Assembly: GCA_013298025.1 (NCBI GenBank)
Contig: JAAFJE010000005.1
Span: 62,001-126,000, forward strand
DNA length: 64,000 nt
From: Cytophagales bacterium
GTDB taxonomy: Bacteria; Bacteroidota; Bacteroidia; Cytophagales; Spirosomataceae
Direction of reading: 5' to 3'
Positions 27,594-36,540 of the stretch are shown piece by piece. Under the pieces are notes generated by a model. It was not told the origin of the DNA. It saw only the letters and a list, made by a program, of their open reading frames with translations, and made no database searches. The stretch's first letter is position 1. The number at the start of each line of letters is the position of its first letter. Both the position numbers and the translations under genes were made by a program.

Positions 27594-27814
27594 CTAACTA
27601 TATAGCTTTTCTAAAAGTACAATAGCCAATTGATGCGATATACCCGTTTTACCGTTTTCAATTCTCGATAACTTATACGACGAAATGCCAACGATGTAGG
27701 CAAGATATGCTTGTTTCCATCCTTTTTTATCCTTAATTCTTTGATTATTGTGCCGTTGAGTGCTGGAAATGTGCTTAATGTGTCTTTATTGAGGTTGTAC
27801 ATGGTGATTTTCAT
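27594..27814 (-). pseudogene. XRE-family regulator broken by a homopolymer frameshift
   Basis: The frame from ATG 27814 gives a normal start (MYNLNKDTL..NGTIIKELRIKK) but then leaves the family. One frame away the sequence continues GWKQAYLAYIVGISSYKLSR, then IENGKTGISHQLAIV, which is a Cro/C1 helix-turn-helix, to a stop at 27594. The switch is at a run of six A (T6 on the plus strand, 27723-27728); one more A would restore a single 70-residue-class HTH protein. It is a relic, a slippage-controlled gene or a sequencing error. Confidence 0.75.
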
Positions 27815-28117
27815 AGGTTATAAGCCAGACAAGCTGTATGCAAATATGTTTGATAGAGGAATTTACGAGAGCTAAAATAAGTTGGGCGTTAAATTACTAG
27901 GATTTACGTAGAAAAGAAAGATTTTTTTCATAAATCACTTGCAAAAACTGCAAGCAATTTATGAAAGTATTTCTATAAAAAATATCATTATATTCGATAG
28001 CTTTGACACACTATTCTAACATTTCTAAACGGCAATCAGAAAAAGATGAAAACAGCTACACCATTACAATGGGGGATTCCTTCGCAAACGTGTTGGAACA
28101 TTAATTAAAAACAACGT
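27815..28117. other. Gap of 303 bases without a recognisable gene
   Basis: AT-rich sequence with a self-complementary stretch around 27942-27970 (CACTTGCAAAAACTGCAAG). A 20-codon frame from ATG 28045 and a 23-codon overlapping one are too short and unlike coding sequence to call. It probably holds the promoter of the secreted paralogues. Confidence 0.5.
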
Positions 28118-28684
28118 ATGAAACAAACACTGCTCTTTTTCTTATGCTTAGGCTTTTGTATGAGCCAAAGCCAAGCCCAAACCGACTCTTTACCCGATTT
28201 GCCGCAGTTGGTGGTAAAAGATACCTCGATGATTGCCTTTATCAAAAGCTCTATTCGGTACTTTAAAAACCATGATAAGTACTGGAAAGCCTATTATTAC
28301 CTAGATATTAATTTAACGCCACGAGATATTCATATTAATAATAGTGTACTCATATTGGCTCATGCAGGTTATGGTATAGCTCCTAGAGGCGACTTCAATC
28401 CTCAATCTTTTAACAGATTTTATGCTGATGTGATAGGCTATACCTTTGTAGATGGCGTAACGGTTTTATTTAGAAAACAAATAGGTTATGATATTCCTGG
28501 CCTTGGTTGGGGTGGGGTATTTCAATTCTCGGAGAAGAGTTTAAGGCATCTATTCGATATTTTGAAAAGAAACGATACAAGGGACAAAACCCCCAAAAAA
28601 GAAGGAGATATACTTGAAGGTACATATACCATAGGTAATTACTTATATTTAACGGAGGATAGAAAGATAAAGTCTGACCATTGA
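28118..28684 (+). CDS. Secreted hypothetical protein, tandem copy 1
   Basis: This 188-residue protein has a signal peptide (residues 1-21, ending SQAQ) followed by DSLPDLPQLVVKDTS. The mature part has many aromatic residues (Y, W, F) and no cysteines, and is not membrane-spanning. It is unlike any family that I know. It is a duplicate of the next gene, with about four fifths of residues alike, and both share the leader AAAAACAACGT before the start and the same downstream hairpin. Confidence 0.75.
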   Translation: MKQTLLFFLCLGFCMSQSQAQTDSLPDLPQLVVKDTSMIAFIKSSIRYFKNHDKYWKAYYYLDINLTPRDIHINNSVLILAHAGYGIAPRGDFNPQSFNRFYADVIGYTFVDGVTVLFRKQIGYDIPGLGWGGVFQFSEKSLRHLFDILKRNDTRDKTPKKEGDILEGTYTIGNYLYLTEDRKIKSDH

Positions 28685-28690
28685 TGTATC

Positions 28691-28730
28691 AAAGGCATGG
28701 CATGAAGGTTGTCATTCATGCCATGCCTTT
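28691..28730. terminator. 16-bp perfect hairpin after copy 1
   Basis: AAAGGCATGGCATGAA (28691-28706) and TTCATGCCATGCCTTT (28715-28730) pair perfectly around the loop GGTTGTCA. A T-run is short. The same structure with covarying bases follows copy 2 at 29329-29362. Confidence 0.8.
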
Positions 28731-28758
28731 GCTGGGCTTGGGAAACTAAAAACAACGT

Positions 28759-29319
28759 ATGAAACAAACACTGCTTTTATTCTTATGCTTGGTCTTTTGT
28801 ATGAGCCAAAGCCAAGCCCAAACGGACTCTTTACCTGATTTGCCGCAGTTGGTGGTAAAAGATACCTCGATGATTGCCTTTATCAAAAGCTCTATTCGGT
28901 ACTTTAAAAATGAGGATAAACGCTGGAAAGACTATTATTACCTAGATATTGATTTAACGCCACAGAATATTCGTCATGGGAATAGCGTACTTATATTAGC
29001 TGATGCAGGTTATGGTATAGCTCCTAGAGAGGACTTTCATCCTCAATCTTTTAACAGAGATTATGCTTCTGTAATAGGCTATACCTTTATAGATGGCGTA
29101 ACGGTTTTATTTAGAAAACAAATAGGTTACTATATTCCTGGCCTTGGCTGGGGTGGGTTATTTCAATTCTCGGAGAAGAGTTTAAGGCATCTATTCGATA
29201 TTTTGAAAAGAAACGATACAAGACCCCCTAAGAAAGTTGGGGAGGTATTTGATGGGATATATATGATAAGTAACACTTTATACCTAACTAAGGATGAAAA
29301 GATAAAGTCTGACCATTGA
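28759..29319 (+). CDS. Secreted hypothetical protein, tandem copy 2
   Basis: This 186-residue paralogue of the preceding gene has the same signal peptide and the same block LPDLPQLVVKDTSMIAFIKS, with most differences in the middle (KDYYYLDIDLTPQNIRHGN) and C-terminus. The pair arose by a duplication of about 640 bases that carried the leader and hairpin. The function is unknown; a surface or periplasmic role is likely. Confidence 0.75.
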   Translation: MKQTLLLFLCLVFCMSQSQAQTDSLPDLPQLVVKDTSMIAFIKSSIRYFKNEDKRWKDYYYLDIDLTPQNIRHGNSVLILADAGYGIAPREDFHPQSFNRDYASVIGYTFIDGVTVLFRKQIGYYIPGLGWGGLFQFSEKSLRHLFDILKRNDTRPPKKVGEVFDGIYMISNTLYLTKDEKIKSDH

Positions 29320-29328
29320 TGTATCAAA

Positions 29329-29362
29329 CGCATGGCATGAAGATTGTCATTCATGCCATGCG
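29329..29362. terminator. 13-bp hairpin after copy 2
   Basis: CGCATGGCATGAA (29329-29341) and TTCATGCCATGCG (29350-29362) pair perfectly around GATTGTCA. Compared with copy 1 a G-C pair has become C-G, so both arms changed together. Confidence 0.75.
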
Positions 29363-29377
29363 TAAGAATATACAAGA

Positions 29378-29720
29378 ATGATGGAAATTAAAAAAACTAT
29401 AATTCTAATTTTACTAACTACCTATACTTTATTTGGGCAGTACACACAGCTAGATACCCTCCAACAATTTGAAGGGCATTGGGTTTTTAAGATGGCGATT
29501 AATCCAGATTTTACAGAAGAGAAGTGAGCAAAAACTTCGGCGGATTCAAGCACCTAAAGCATATATCTACCAACATAAAGATATAAAAACGAAAAAGTAT
29601 CTTGTTAAAGAAGAAGGAAATTATGCTCAGATAATATGTTATCCCGACCCAGAAATAACTAAAATCAAAAAAATAGAAGGCTGGCTAAAAAAAGAGGATA
29701 TAGTTATATTGGAACACTAA
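29378..29720 (+). pseudogene. Frameshifted secreted protein gene
   Basis: A frame from ATG 29378 gives a signal peptide (MMEIKKTIILILLTTYTLFG) and about 30 more residues to a stop at 29525-29527. The other frame, open from 29469 to 29720, continues with QKLRRIQAPKAYIYQ and VKEEGNYAQIICYPD, a short beta-rich, SH3-like segment ending DIVILEH. The two parts overlap in different frames, so one frameshift between about 29469 and 29525 explains the break. It would be a roughly 110-residue secreted protein. Confidence 0.65.
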
Positions 29721-29793
29721 GCTTGAGTTACTTATAGCATGACTTATCAAACGATTGTGTGAAAATAGAAAATTCTCAACGAATGGAACTTAA

Positions 29794-30057
29794 AAAGTTG
29801 AGGCATCTGCCAGTACTGTAAATGTTCGTGGTCTCAAAATGACATCAACTTTTATTGGGAATAGTACCTCATTGATGACGCTTTGGAAAAGAGTGTCAGA
29901 ACAGTTTAATGCCATGTTTCGTCGTAAGGCATTTTTACATTGGTACACAGACACAAGCGAGTTCACTGACAACGAATCTACAGAGGCAAAATCTCAAATG
30001 GATTTAACCTCTTTTGTGCAAGGGTATTTGGCTTACCAAGAGTCAATTAGCCAATAA
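29794..30057 (+). pseudogene. Beta-tubulin C-terminal fragment
   Basis: The open frame after the TAA at 29791 runs 87 codons to 30057; its first ATG is at 29839 (72 residues). Residues after that ATG include [24 protein letters not shown] and TEAKSQM, ending [10 protein letters not shown]. These match the C-terminal helices H11-H12 region of beta-tubulin (family wording [36 protein letters not shown]), preceded by RGLKM as in the family. The N-terminal 350 or so residues, with the GTP-binding part, are missing, and upstream frames are interrupted. It is a fragment, not a working tubulin. Neighbouring genes are bacterial. Confidence 0.8.
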
Positions 30058-30503
30058 AACACCTCGTGAAAATACGAGATTTATTAGGTTTGTATTACTT
30101 TACAGTATAGCAATGTAAAGCTACAATGAATGGTAAAAGAATACTAAACCTAACCTAGGGGCTAGTAAAATTCGTTAAATTGTTTCAATAAATTTTTAAA
30201 GCCAATGAGCCACTCACCCCTGTATCGAGCCTGAAATGAGTGTGAGTGGCTATTGCCGATACACTTGCCAATGGCAAGCGGGTAACGATTAAAGCGGCTG
30301 CCCTTGGTATTTGTGGTAAAGAAAATGAGATAAAACGGAAATCAAGCCCTCATTCCTCAATGATTGCTTGGCGATGAATGCCAGCGAGTGCTTCATGAGT
30401 GGTTTTTTCACAGAAAAAGACAAAAGGATAAAGTATAATTGTTTTTTGAGTATTTTTGACAAGTAAGAAATACTTTCACTAAAACTATTAAACTATCCAA
30501 TCT
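30058..30503. other. 446-bp gap with hairpins, no gene found
   Basis: The stretch holds small inverted repeats: CTCGT/ACGAG near 30063-30078, CTTTACA/TGTAAAG near 30100-30120, AGCCACTCAC (30208-30217) with GTGAGTGGCT (30242-30251), and CTTGCCA/TGGCAAG near 30266-30280. All frames are interrupted. It may be the remains of a mobile or regulatory element; no transposase is recognisable. Confidence 0.5.
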
Positions 30504-31502
30504 GTGAGCTCAAATAACGCTGTTGCTTTTCGTTGGGGTATTATCGGCTGTGGTAAAATCGCCCAGAAATTTGCTGATGATTTAATGAACGTGCCAGGTG
30601 CCGTATTGCATGCGGTGGCTTCTCGTGATTTGGCAAAAGCCCAAGCTTTTGCTCGTCCGTATGATTGTCCTCATGCCTTCGGAAGTTATCAAGAAATGGT
30701 CAGCAGTGGCTTGGTCGATGTGATATACATTGCTACGCCTCATGCCCAGCACCACGAAAATACCTTGTTGTGTTTAGAGGCCGGCATTCCGGTTTTGTGT
30801 GAAAAAGCTTTTGCCATCAATGCTTCGATGGTAAAAGAAATGATTCAAAAATCGCAAGAAAAACAAGTTTTTTTGATGGAAGCCATCTGGACTCGCTTTC
30901 ATCCTGCCATTCAGCAAATAGAATCGTTGATTGCCGCCGATACCATTGGTAAAATTGTACATATCGTAGCCGACTTTGGTTTCTTGGCCGATTACAAACC
31001 CGAAGAACGCCTCTTCAATCCTGCACTTACGGGCGGTTCTTTGATGGATATTGGCATTTATCCTTTGTTTATCAGTAAGTTACTTCTAGGAAAACCGACA
31101 GAAGTAAAAGCCGTGGGCGTACTAGCACCAACGGGCGTAGATATGAATTTATCGGTAGCAATGGCGTTCGGGTCGGGGGCTACGGCTTCGTTGTTTTCTA
31201 CTTTTGCCGCCCAAACCGACACCACTTGTACCATTTATGGCACAAAAGGTAAAATTTATATCCACAGCCGTTTCCACGAAACCCTTGGCTTTACCTTGCA
31301 ACTTACAGGCGAAGAACCGCAAAGCATCGCAACTGAACGCCTTGGCTGGGGCTATGGCTATGAAGCACTTGATGTACAACGCTGTTTGGCGGAAAATCGG
31401 GTAGAAAACGATAAGTTACCCCTACAGTTTAGTTTAGAACTGATGGAGTTAATGGACGAAATTCGTAGGCAAATTGGACTAACTTATCCGCAAGAAGCCT
31501 AA
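30504..31502 (+). CDS. Gfo/Idh/MocA family oxidoreductase
   Basis: This 332-residue protein opens with GTG at 30504 and shows the Rossmann motif GIIGCGKIA near 13-21 for NAD(P). The catalytic motif EKAFAIN near 107-113 replaces the usual EKP. The C-terminal domain includes DIGIYPLFISKLLLG. Such enzymes oxidise or reduce sugars and polyols; trans-1,2-dihydrobenzene-1,2-diol dehydrogenase-like members share this length. It is 55 bases before an aldo/keto reductase, so the two may work on the same sugar. Confidence 0.9.
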   Translation: MSSNNAVAFRWGIIGCGKIAQKFADDLMNVPGAVLHAVASRDLAKAQAFARPYDCPHAFGSYQEMVSSGLVDVIYIATPHAQHHENTLLCLEAGIPVLCEKAFAINASMVKEMIQKSQEKQVFLMEAIWTRFHPAIQQIESLIAADTIGKIVHIVADFGFLADYKPEERLFNPALTGGSLMDIGIYPLFISKLLLGKPTEVKAVGVLAPTGVDMNLSVAMAFGSGATASLFSTFAAQTDTTCTIYGTKGKIYIHSRFHETLGFTLQLTGEEPQSIATERLGWGYGYEALDVQRCLAENRVENDKLPLQFSLELMELMDEIRRQIGLTYPQEA

Positions 31503-31557
31503 CCACAATATACATTAAACAGCATCACATTTACCTTTCAACACATAAAACTTACGT

Positions 31558-32550
31558 ATGACCTATTTAGCAAATCCTGCTCGCTACGAAACGATGGAAT
31601 ACCGCCGTTGTGGTAAAAGTGGCATTAAACTTTCGGCTGTTTCGCTGGGGTTGTGGCATAATTTCGGCGGTGTTGACGTGATGGAAAACTACCGTGCCAT
31701 TGTACGTTTGGCTTTCGATAGCGGCATTACCCATTTCGACCTTGCCAATAACTACGGGCCTCCGCCGGGTTCGGCAGAAGAAAATTTTGGTATTTTGTTG
31801 AAAAAAGATTTTGCTGCCCATCGTGACGAAATGATTATTTCGTCGAAAGCAGGCTATACTATGTGGCAAGGTCCTTATGGCGATTGGGGTTCTAAAAAAT
31901 ACTTGGTGGCTAGTCTCGACCAAAGCCTTAAACGCATGGGACTCGACTACGTTGATATTTTCTACCATCATCGACCCGACCCCGAAACGCCCCTAGAAGA
32001 AACCATGTCGGTCCTCGACTTATTGGTACGCCAAGGCAAGGCATTGTATGTGGGTTTGTCGAACTATAGTGCCGAAGATACGGCAAAAGCCAGTAAAATA
32101 CTCAAAGAATTGGGTACGCCTTGCCTGATTCATCAGCCTAAATATTCGATGTTTGTGCGTTGGATAGAAGAGGGTTTACTCGATGTGTTGGAGCAAGAAG
32201 GCATTGGCTGTATTCCGTTTTCGCCTTTGGCTCAGGGTTTATTGACCAACAAATACCTTGGTGGTGTACCCGATGGCTCTAGGGCATCGAAGGCTCATGG
32301 CTTTTTGAAAAAAGAAATGATTACGCCCGAAGTTTTGCTTAAAATACAAGCACTCAACCAACTTGCCTTGGCAAGAGAACAGACCTTAGCCCAAATGGCC
32401 TTGGCTTGGGTACTGAAAGATAAGCGTATCACAACGGTGCTGATTGGTGCTAGTCGCCCCGAACAACTCAGCGATTCGTTGCTATGCCTCAAAAACACGT
32501 CTTTTTCCTCAGAAGAATTAGGGAAAATTAATGAAATTTTGAGAGATTAA
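31558..32550 (+). CDS. Aldo/keto reductase (YghZ-like)
   Basis: This 330-residue TIM-barrel reductase has the active-site set: D59-type aspartate in THFDLANNYG, tyrosine of the same motif, lysine in SSKAGYTMW and histidine in YHHRPDPETPL. The NADPH site is in the C-terminal part (TVLIGASRPEQL). It is like L-glyceraldehyde-3-phosphate reductase of the YghZ/Gpr group, which removes toxic aldehydes, but the exact substrate is unsure. A GxxPPPGSAEENFG region agrees with this group. Confidence 0.9.
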   Translation: MTYLANPARYETMEYRRCGKSGIKLSAVSLGLWHNFGGVDVMENYRAIVRLAFDSGITHFDLANNYGPPPGSAEENFGILLKKDFAAHRDEMIISSKAGYTMWQGPYGDWGSKKYLVASLDQSLKRMGLDYVDIFYHHRPDPETPLEETMSVLDLLVRQGKALYVGLSNYSAEDTAKASKILKELGTPCLIHQPKYSMFVRWIEEGLLDVLEQEGIGCIPFSPLAQGLLTNKYLGGVPDGSRASKAHGFLKKEMITPEVLLKIQALNQLALAREQTLAQMALAWVLKDKRITTVLIGASRPEQLSDSLLCLKNTSFSSEELGKINEILRD

Positions 32551-32584
32551 GCTACAGTATTTTCGAGCTATTGGGGATTGAGGA

Positions 32585-32621
32585 TGTTGGAAATATGGCC
32601 AATACAGGTATATTTCCAACA
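32585..32621. terminator. Hairpin between the reductase and rodA
   Basis: TGTTGGAAATAT (32585-32596) pairs with ATATTTCCAACA (32610-32621) around a 13-base loop; no T-run follows on either strand, so its role as a terminator is likely but not certain. The two genes converge. Confidence 0.5.
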
Positions 32622-32671
32622 CCCGCTAATGAGTGATTTTTAAAACCCTTCGTATCTTACTCACAACTAGC

Positions 32672-33961
32672 CTACCACCTCGATAGCATTTGCGAGCGGT
32701 GTGCGTCTAGTTTTAAAAAGATAAACAACAGAATAGAAAACGACCAAAGCGACGAGCCTCCGTAACTAAAAAAAGGAAGCGGAATGCCTATCACTGGCAT
32801 TAAACCGATGGTCATGCCGATGTTTACGAGAAAATGGAAGAAAATAATGGAGGCAACACCATAGCCATAGACCCGAGCAAAACGAGATTTTTGCCGTTCT
32901 GCCAAGTAAATTACCCGAAACAACAGTGAAACAAATAAGCCCACGACTATCAAACTGCCCATAAAGCCAAATTCTTCGCCAACGGTACAAAAAATAAAGT
33001 CGGTGCTTTGTTCGGGTACAAAGTCAAATTTGGTTTGTGTGCCTTGCAAATACCCTTTCCCGATAAGTCCCCCCGAACCGATGGCAATTTTGGCTTGACG
33101 CACGTTATACCCTGTCTTTTTTCTATCAAAATCGGGGTCAACCAACACCCGAATACGGTTGCGTTGGTGTTCTTTTAGGATATTGTTCACCGCCCAATCG
33201 ACTCCCGTCGTAAACAAGCCCATGCACAAAGTCACAGCTGCAATGGTGACGATATTCTTGGTTTTGCGTTCGTATCTTGGCATTGCCCAAATCACTAAGC
33301 CCAACAATACTGCCAAGCCTACATAAATTTTCCATTCTTCAAAAACCAAAGAGAGAATAAAAAGAACAATGATACTCAGAAAAATCCCTGGATAAATCCC
33401 TGGTAAACCTTCTCTATACAACAAAATCATGAAGGTCGAGAAAACCAACGCCACCCCCGTTTCATTCGATACGAGAATCAAAATGGGTGGCACGGCTATG
33501 ATTAAGGCTACATTGAGTTGGTCTCTGAAACGAGCAAGGTTGATTTGTGGCGTACTGAGGTATTTGGCCAAAGCCAAAGCCGTTGCCATTTTTGAAAACT
33601 CGGCTGGTTGCAATTGAAACGCCCCAATCCTAAACCACGAATGCGAGCCTTTCACTTCTGTTCCTACCACCAATACCGCTATGAGCAAAAACACAAAGAA
33701 GCCATAAATGAAAAAAGCGAAGGTATCATAAAAACGGTAATCTATGACCAAAATAGCAATAATCAACAAGACGGTTGTACCAATCCATATCAATTGTTTT
33801 CCTGAATTGGTATCAAAAAAACCTTTATCGAAAATCCATATCGGATGTTCGGGGTTATAAATGGCAGCATAAATGTTCATCCATCCTGCCACCACGCAAA
33901 AGATAAATAAAGTGACCGTTACCCAATCGAGGTTGCGGGATATTTGTTCTTCTCTGTTCAA
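32672..33961 (-). CDS. rodA: Rod-shape SEDS glycosyltransferase RodA
   Basis: This 429-residue membrane protein is of the SEDS family, a peptidoglycan polymerase that works with PBP2 in lateral wall growth. It has about ten membrane segments and SEDS wording such as TQTKFDFVPEQSTDFIFCTV and GIPLPFFSYGGSS near the C-terminus, with the periplasmic loop carrying the catalytic aspartate region. It starts ten bases after the PBP2 gene on the same strand. Confidence 0.95.
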   Translation of the reverse strand: MNREEQISRNLDWVTVTLFIFCVVAGWMNIYAAIYNPEHPIWIFDKGFFDTNSGKQLIWIGTTVLLIIAILVIDYRFYDTFAFFIYGFFVFLLIAVLVVGTEVKGSHSWFRIGAFQLQPAEFSKMATALALAKYLSTPQINLARFRDQLNVALIIAVPPILILVSNETGVALVFSTFMILLYREGLPGIYPGIFLSIIVLFILSLVFEEWKIYVGLAVLLGLVIWAMPRYERKTKNIVTIAAVTLCMGLFTTGVDWAVNNILKEHQRNRIRVLVDPDFDRKKTGYNVRQAKIAIGSGGLIGKGYLQGTQTKFDFVPEQSTDFIFCTVGEEFGFMGSLIVVGLFVSLLFRVIYLAERQKSRFARVYGYGVASIIFFHFLVNIGMTIGLMPVIGIPLPFFSYGGSSLWSFSILLFIFLKLDAHRSQMLSRW

Positions 33962-33970
33962 GGTTTGTAA

Positions 33971-36034
33971 TTATTTGATTTTGTACGGAATAACTTTTTT
34001 TAAGGTATTCGTTTTATTTTGAGGAAGAATAGCTTCTGGTTTGGTTGGCCCATGTCCTTGCAAAGGTTGTACGGGTTGTTTGCCTTGTAATAATAGCTTG
34101 CTCAATTGCGAGTTTTTCAACTGATAATCTTCCTCTGTCGAGTCTTTGGGTTGTGGTTTGTTTACTTTTTCGGTTGTTTTACTTGCGGTAGTGGTGTTGC
34201 TTTTTACGCTCAATACATTAAATAAATAGCTCTTGTTCATCCATTTGGTCTCCATTGCTTTGCGTTCAACGTGGCGTTTCAAGTATTTTTCAATACAAAG
34301 CGAGGCAATCGGAGCAGCGTGCGTACCTCCAAAACCAGCATTTTCGACAAATACAGCAATGGCAATTTTAGGGTTTTCTTTCGGGGCAAAAGCAATAAAA
34401 ATAGCGTGGTCCTCTCCTCTACGGTTTTGCGATGTTCCTGTTTTACCGCACATCTGAATATCTGCCATACGAGCTTCGGCGGCTACAGTACCTTGATTTA
34501 CCGCCCCAATCATGCCTTCTATCACGGGTTCAAAGTGTCGGCGGTCGATGCCTACCGAGATTTGCTCTTTGTATTTGGGGTCGATGCTGCCAATATTGTT
34601 GATGCCTTTTACCAAATGTGGGCGAATATACCAACCTCGGTTGGCAATAATGGCCGCTACATTCGCCATTTTCAAAGGGTTGATGACAATTTCGCCTTCG
34701 CCAATGCCAAGTGAATAAATATTAGAAAATTTCCAACGTAAAGAGCCTTTATATACTTTGTCGTAATATTCTACGCTTGGAAGTTTGCCCTTGGTTTCGT
34801 TCGGAAGGTCCACGCCAAGTTGTTGTCCGATGCCAAAACGAGCCGCCATTTCGTTCCATTTGTTCAGCCCTGTTGCCGATTTTTTGAAAACATTTTGCTC
34901 GTGATTATTATAAATAATTCTTTTGAAAACATGGTAAAAATAAGGGTTACACGAGTTTTTGATGCCTTGCTGGATATTCGACGAATTGCCTCCACAGTGA
35001 CATTTGAGGGGTGCGCCGGCATGGCTGAACCCTGATGATGGATACACCACGCCCATTTGCAGGCCTATCAATGCTTGTATGAGCTTAAACGTAGAACCTG
35101 GCCGATAATAAGCACTCGGCGGACGGTTGATAAGCGGGTGTAGCGGATTGAGGTTGAGTGTTTGAAAATATTTAGAAAAAGTACGTCCCGAAAGCAAGGT
35201 AGGGTCATAGGTTGGTGCCGATACCATCGCAAGGATTTCACCCGTTTGGGGTTCTATGGCTACTACGCTGCCTACTTTGTGCTGCATGAGGCTATCGGCA
35301 TAATCTTGCAATTCAATATCGACCGAAGAAATAAGGTTTTTGCCTGCCACAGGGTCACGGTCGAACTCTCCGTTTTTGAAAGAACCTTTTTCTACGCCTC
35401 GGCTATTGACCATCATGTACTTTTCGCCTCGTTGCCCTCGGAGTTCTTCTTCGTAATAACGCTCCAAACCCGTTACGCCTACATAGTCGCCTTGGCGGTA
35501 ATAGTCGTTGCCTTTTTCTTCTTCTTTGGCAAGGCGTTCGGGACTAATTTCACCAACGTAGCCCAAGGCATTGGCCATGCTTTTGGTCTGATACGTCCGC
35601 AACGAACTTACCTGAAAAGAAAACCCCGGATAGTCAACCATCATATCTTGCACACGGGCATACTCTTCTCTGGAAAGCTGACGCAAAAACAAGGAAGGTC
35701 GCACGGGCGAAAATACCCTTGCTTGATGCGTTAGGCTATCGAACTCGTTGCGTGTAATTCCAAAAATGCTGCAAAAACGCAAGGTGTCTTGCACCTTCGC
35801 TTTCTTGGGCGTAATGTACAAATCATACACAGGGGTATTATAGACGATGAGCTTTTTGTTGCGGTCGTATATTAATCCCCTGAATGGTACTTGAATGATT
35901 TTCCGAATGGCGTTGTTTTGGGCATCTAGTTTATAAGTATCGTCAATTACTTGTAAATAGAATAACCGACAAATATATAAGAGTGCAATGATGACAAAAA
36001 AAACTTGTATGAATCGCTTTCTAATCTCGTCCAC
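33971..36034 (-). CDS. mrdA: Penicillin-binding protein 2 (transpeptidase)
   Basis: This 687-residue protein has an N-terminal membrane anchor (about 12-28), a pedestal domain, and a transpeptidase with the active-site motifs SxxK (GSTFK near 318-322), SxN (SCN near 363-365) and KTGT (near 528-531). It cross-links peptidoglycan together with RodA for cell elongation. The C-terminal tail after about residue 590 is long, charged and P/Q/T-rich. mreBCD are not next to this pair. Confidence 0.95.
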   Translation of the reverse strand: MDEIRKRFIQVFFVIIALLYICRLFYLQVIDDTYKLDAQNNAIRKIIQVPFRGLIYDRNKKLIVYNTPVYDLYITPKKAKVQDTLRFCSIFGITRNEFDSLTHQARVFSPVRPSLFLRQLSREEYARVQDMMVDYPGFSFQVSSLRTYQTKSMANALGYVGEISPERLAKEEEKGNDYYRQGDYVGVTGLERYYEEELRGQRGEKYMMVNSRGVEKGSFKNGEFDRDPVAGKNLISSVDIELQDYADSLMQHKVGSVVAIEPQTGEILAMVSAPTYDPTLLSGRTFSKYFQTLNLNPLHPLINRPPSAYYRPGSTFKLIQALIGLQMGVVYPSSGFSHAGAPLKCHCGGNSSNIQQGIKNSCNPYFYHVFKRIIYNNHEQNVFKKSATGLNKWNEMAARFGIGQQLGVDLPNETKGKLPSVEYYDKVYKGSLRWKFSNIYSLGIGEGEIVINPLKMANVAAIIANRGWYIRPHLVKGINNIGSIDPKYKEQISVGIDRRHFEPVIEGMIGAVNQGTVAAEARMADIQMCGKTGTSQNRRGEDHAIFIAFAPKENPKIAIAVFVENAGFGGTHAAPIASLCIEKYLKRHVERKAMETKWMNKSYLFNVLSVKSNTTTASKTTEKVNKPQPKDSTEEDYQLKNSQLSKLLLQGKQPVQPLQGHGPTKPEAILPQNKTNTLKKVIPYKIK

Positions 36035-36178
36035 TTTACTATTAGTTTTAAGGATGTTAAGTAAGAATGATGGGGTTCTGTTTTTTGATTGTGGTATTTG
36101 GAAAAAGGCTTACACAAGCACGTGGTTTATCCGAAATCAAAAACTGTCTTGGTTGAACGCACCATTTTCTACGTATTG

Positions 36179-36388
36179 TTATTCTTTTGGAATACTTCTA
36201 ATCAATAAATAAATCGCAATAAAAATAAATACCAACGAACACCCCACCGAAAACCAAGGCGTTTTTGTCTGGAAATGAACATCAAGCCAATTCCCAATAA
36301 ATACTCCCAGTGCAATGGTTACGAGCATTTGCGTGCCAGCACCCATATAGCGCATATATTTGTTGGCGTTTGAATCGGGTTGTTTCAT
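36179..36388 (-). CDS. AtpZ/AtpI-family small membrane protein
   Basis: The 69-residue protein has two membrane segments (about 19-37 and 46-64) with a GNWLDV motif between, typical of the AtpZ/AtpI family that sits beside ATP synthase genes and may handle magnesium or help c-ring assembly. Here it is far from ATP synthase genes and upstream of PBP2 with a 144-base gap. Confidence 0.75.
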   Translation of the reverse strand: MKQPDSNANKYMRYMGAGTQMLVTIALGVFIGNWLDVHFQTKTPWFSVGCSLVFIFIAIYLLIRSIPKE

Positions 36389-36540
36389 GGCTTTTTATTA
36401 AGACAAATAGTATAGAACAAAATTACAGGATACACACCGAATCTGATAATAAATTTTGTTTAATTTGCGTTTGCGAAAATATAGACCATCATTGCTTACC
36501 GTATAACGCATACAAACGCCCCTGACTTGCCCCAATTTCC

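Noticed and set aside
28045-28107. 20-codon frame before the secreted paralogues
   Set aside because: Too short and probably the leader or promoter; the alternate frame lacks a start codon.
30200-30300. Integron attC-like site
   Set aside because: The hairpins lack the conserved core sites, and no integrase or gene cassettes are near.
26451-30503. Prophage or integrative element
   Set aside because: No integrase, phage structural gene or attachment site is visible; the region is only called a decayed island.
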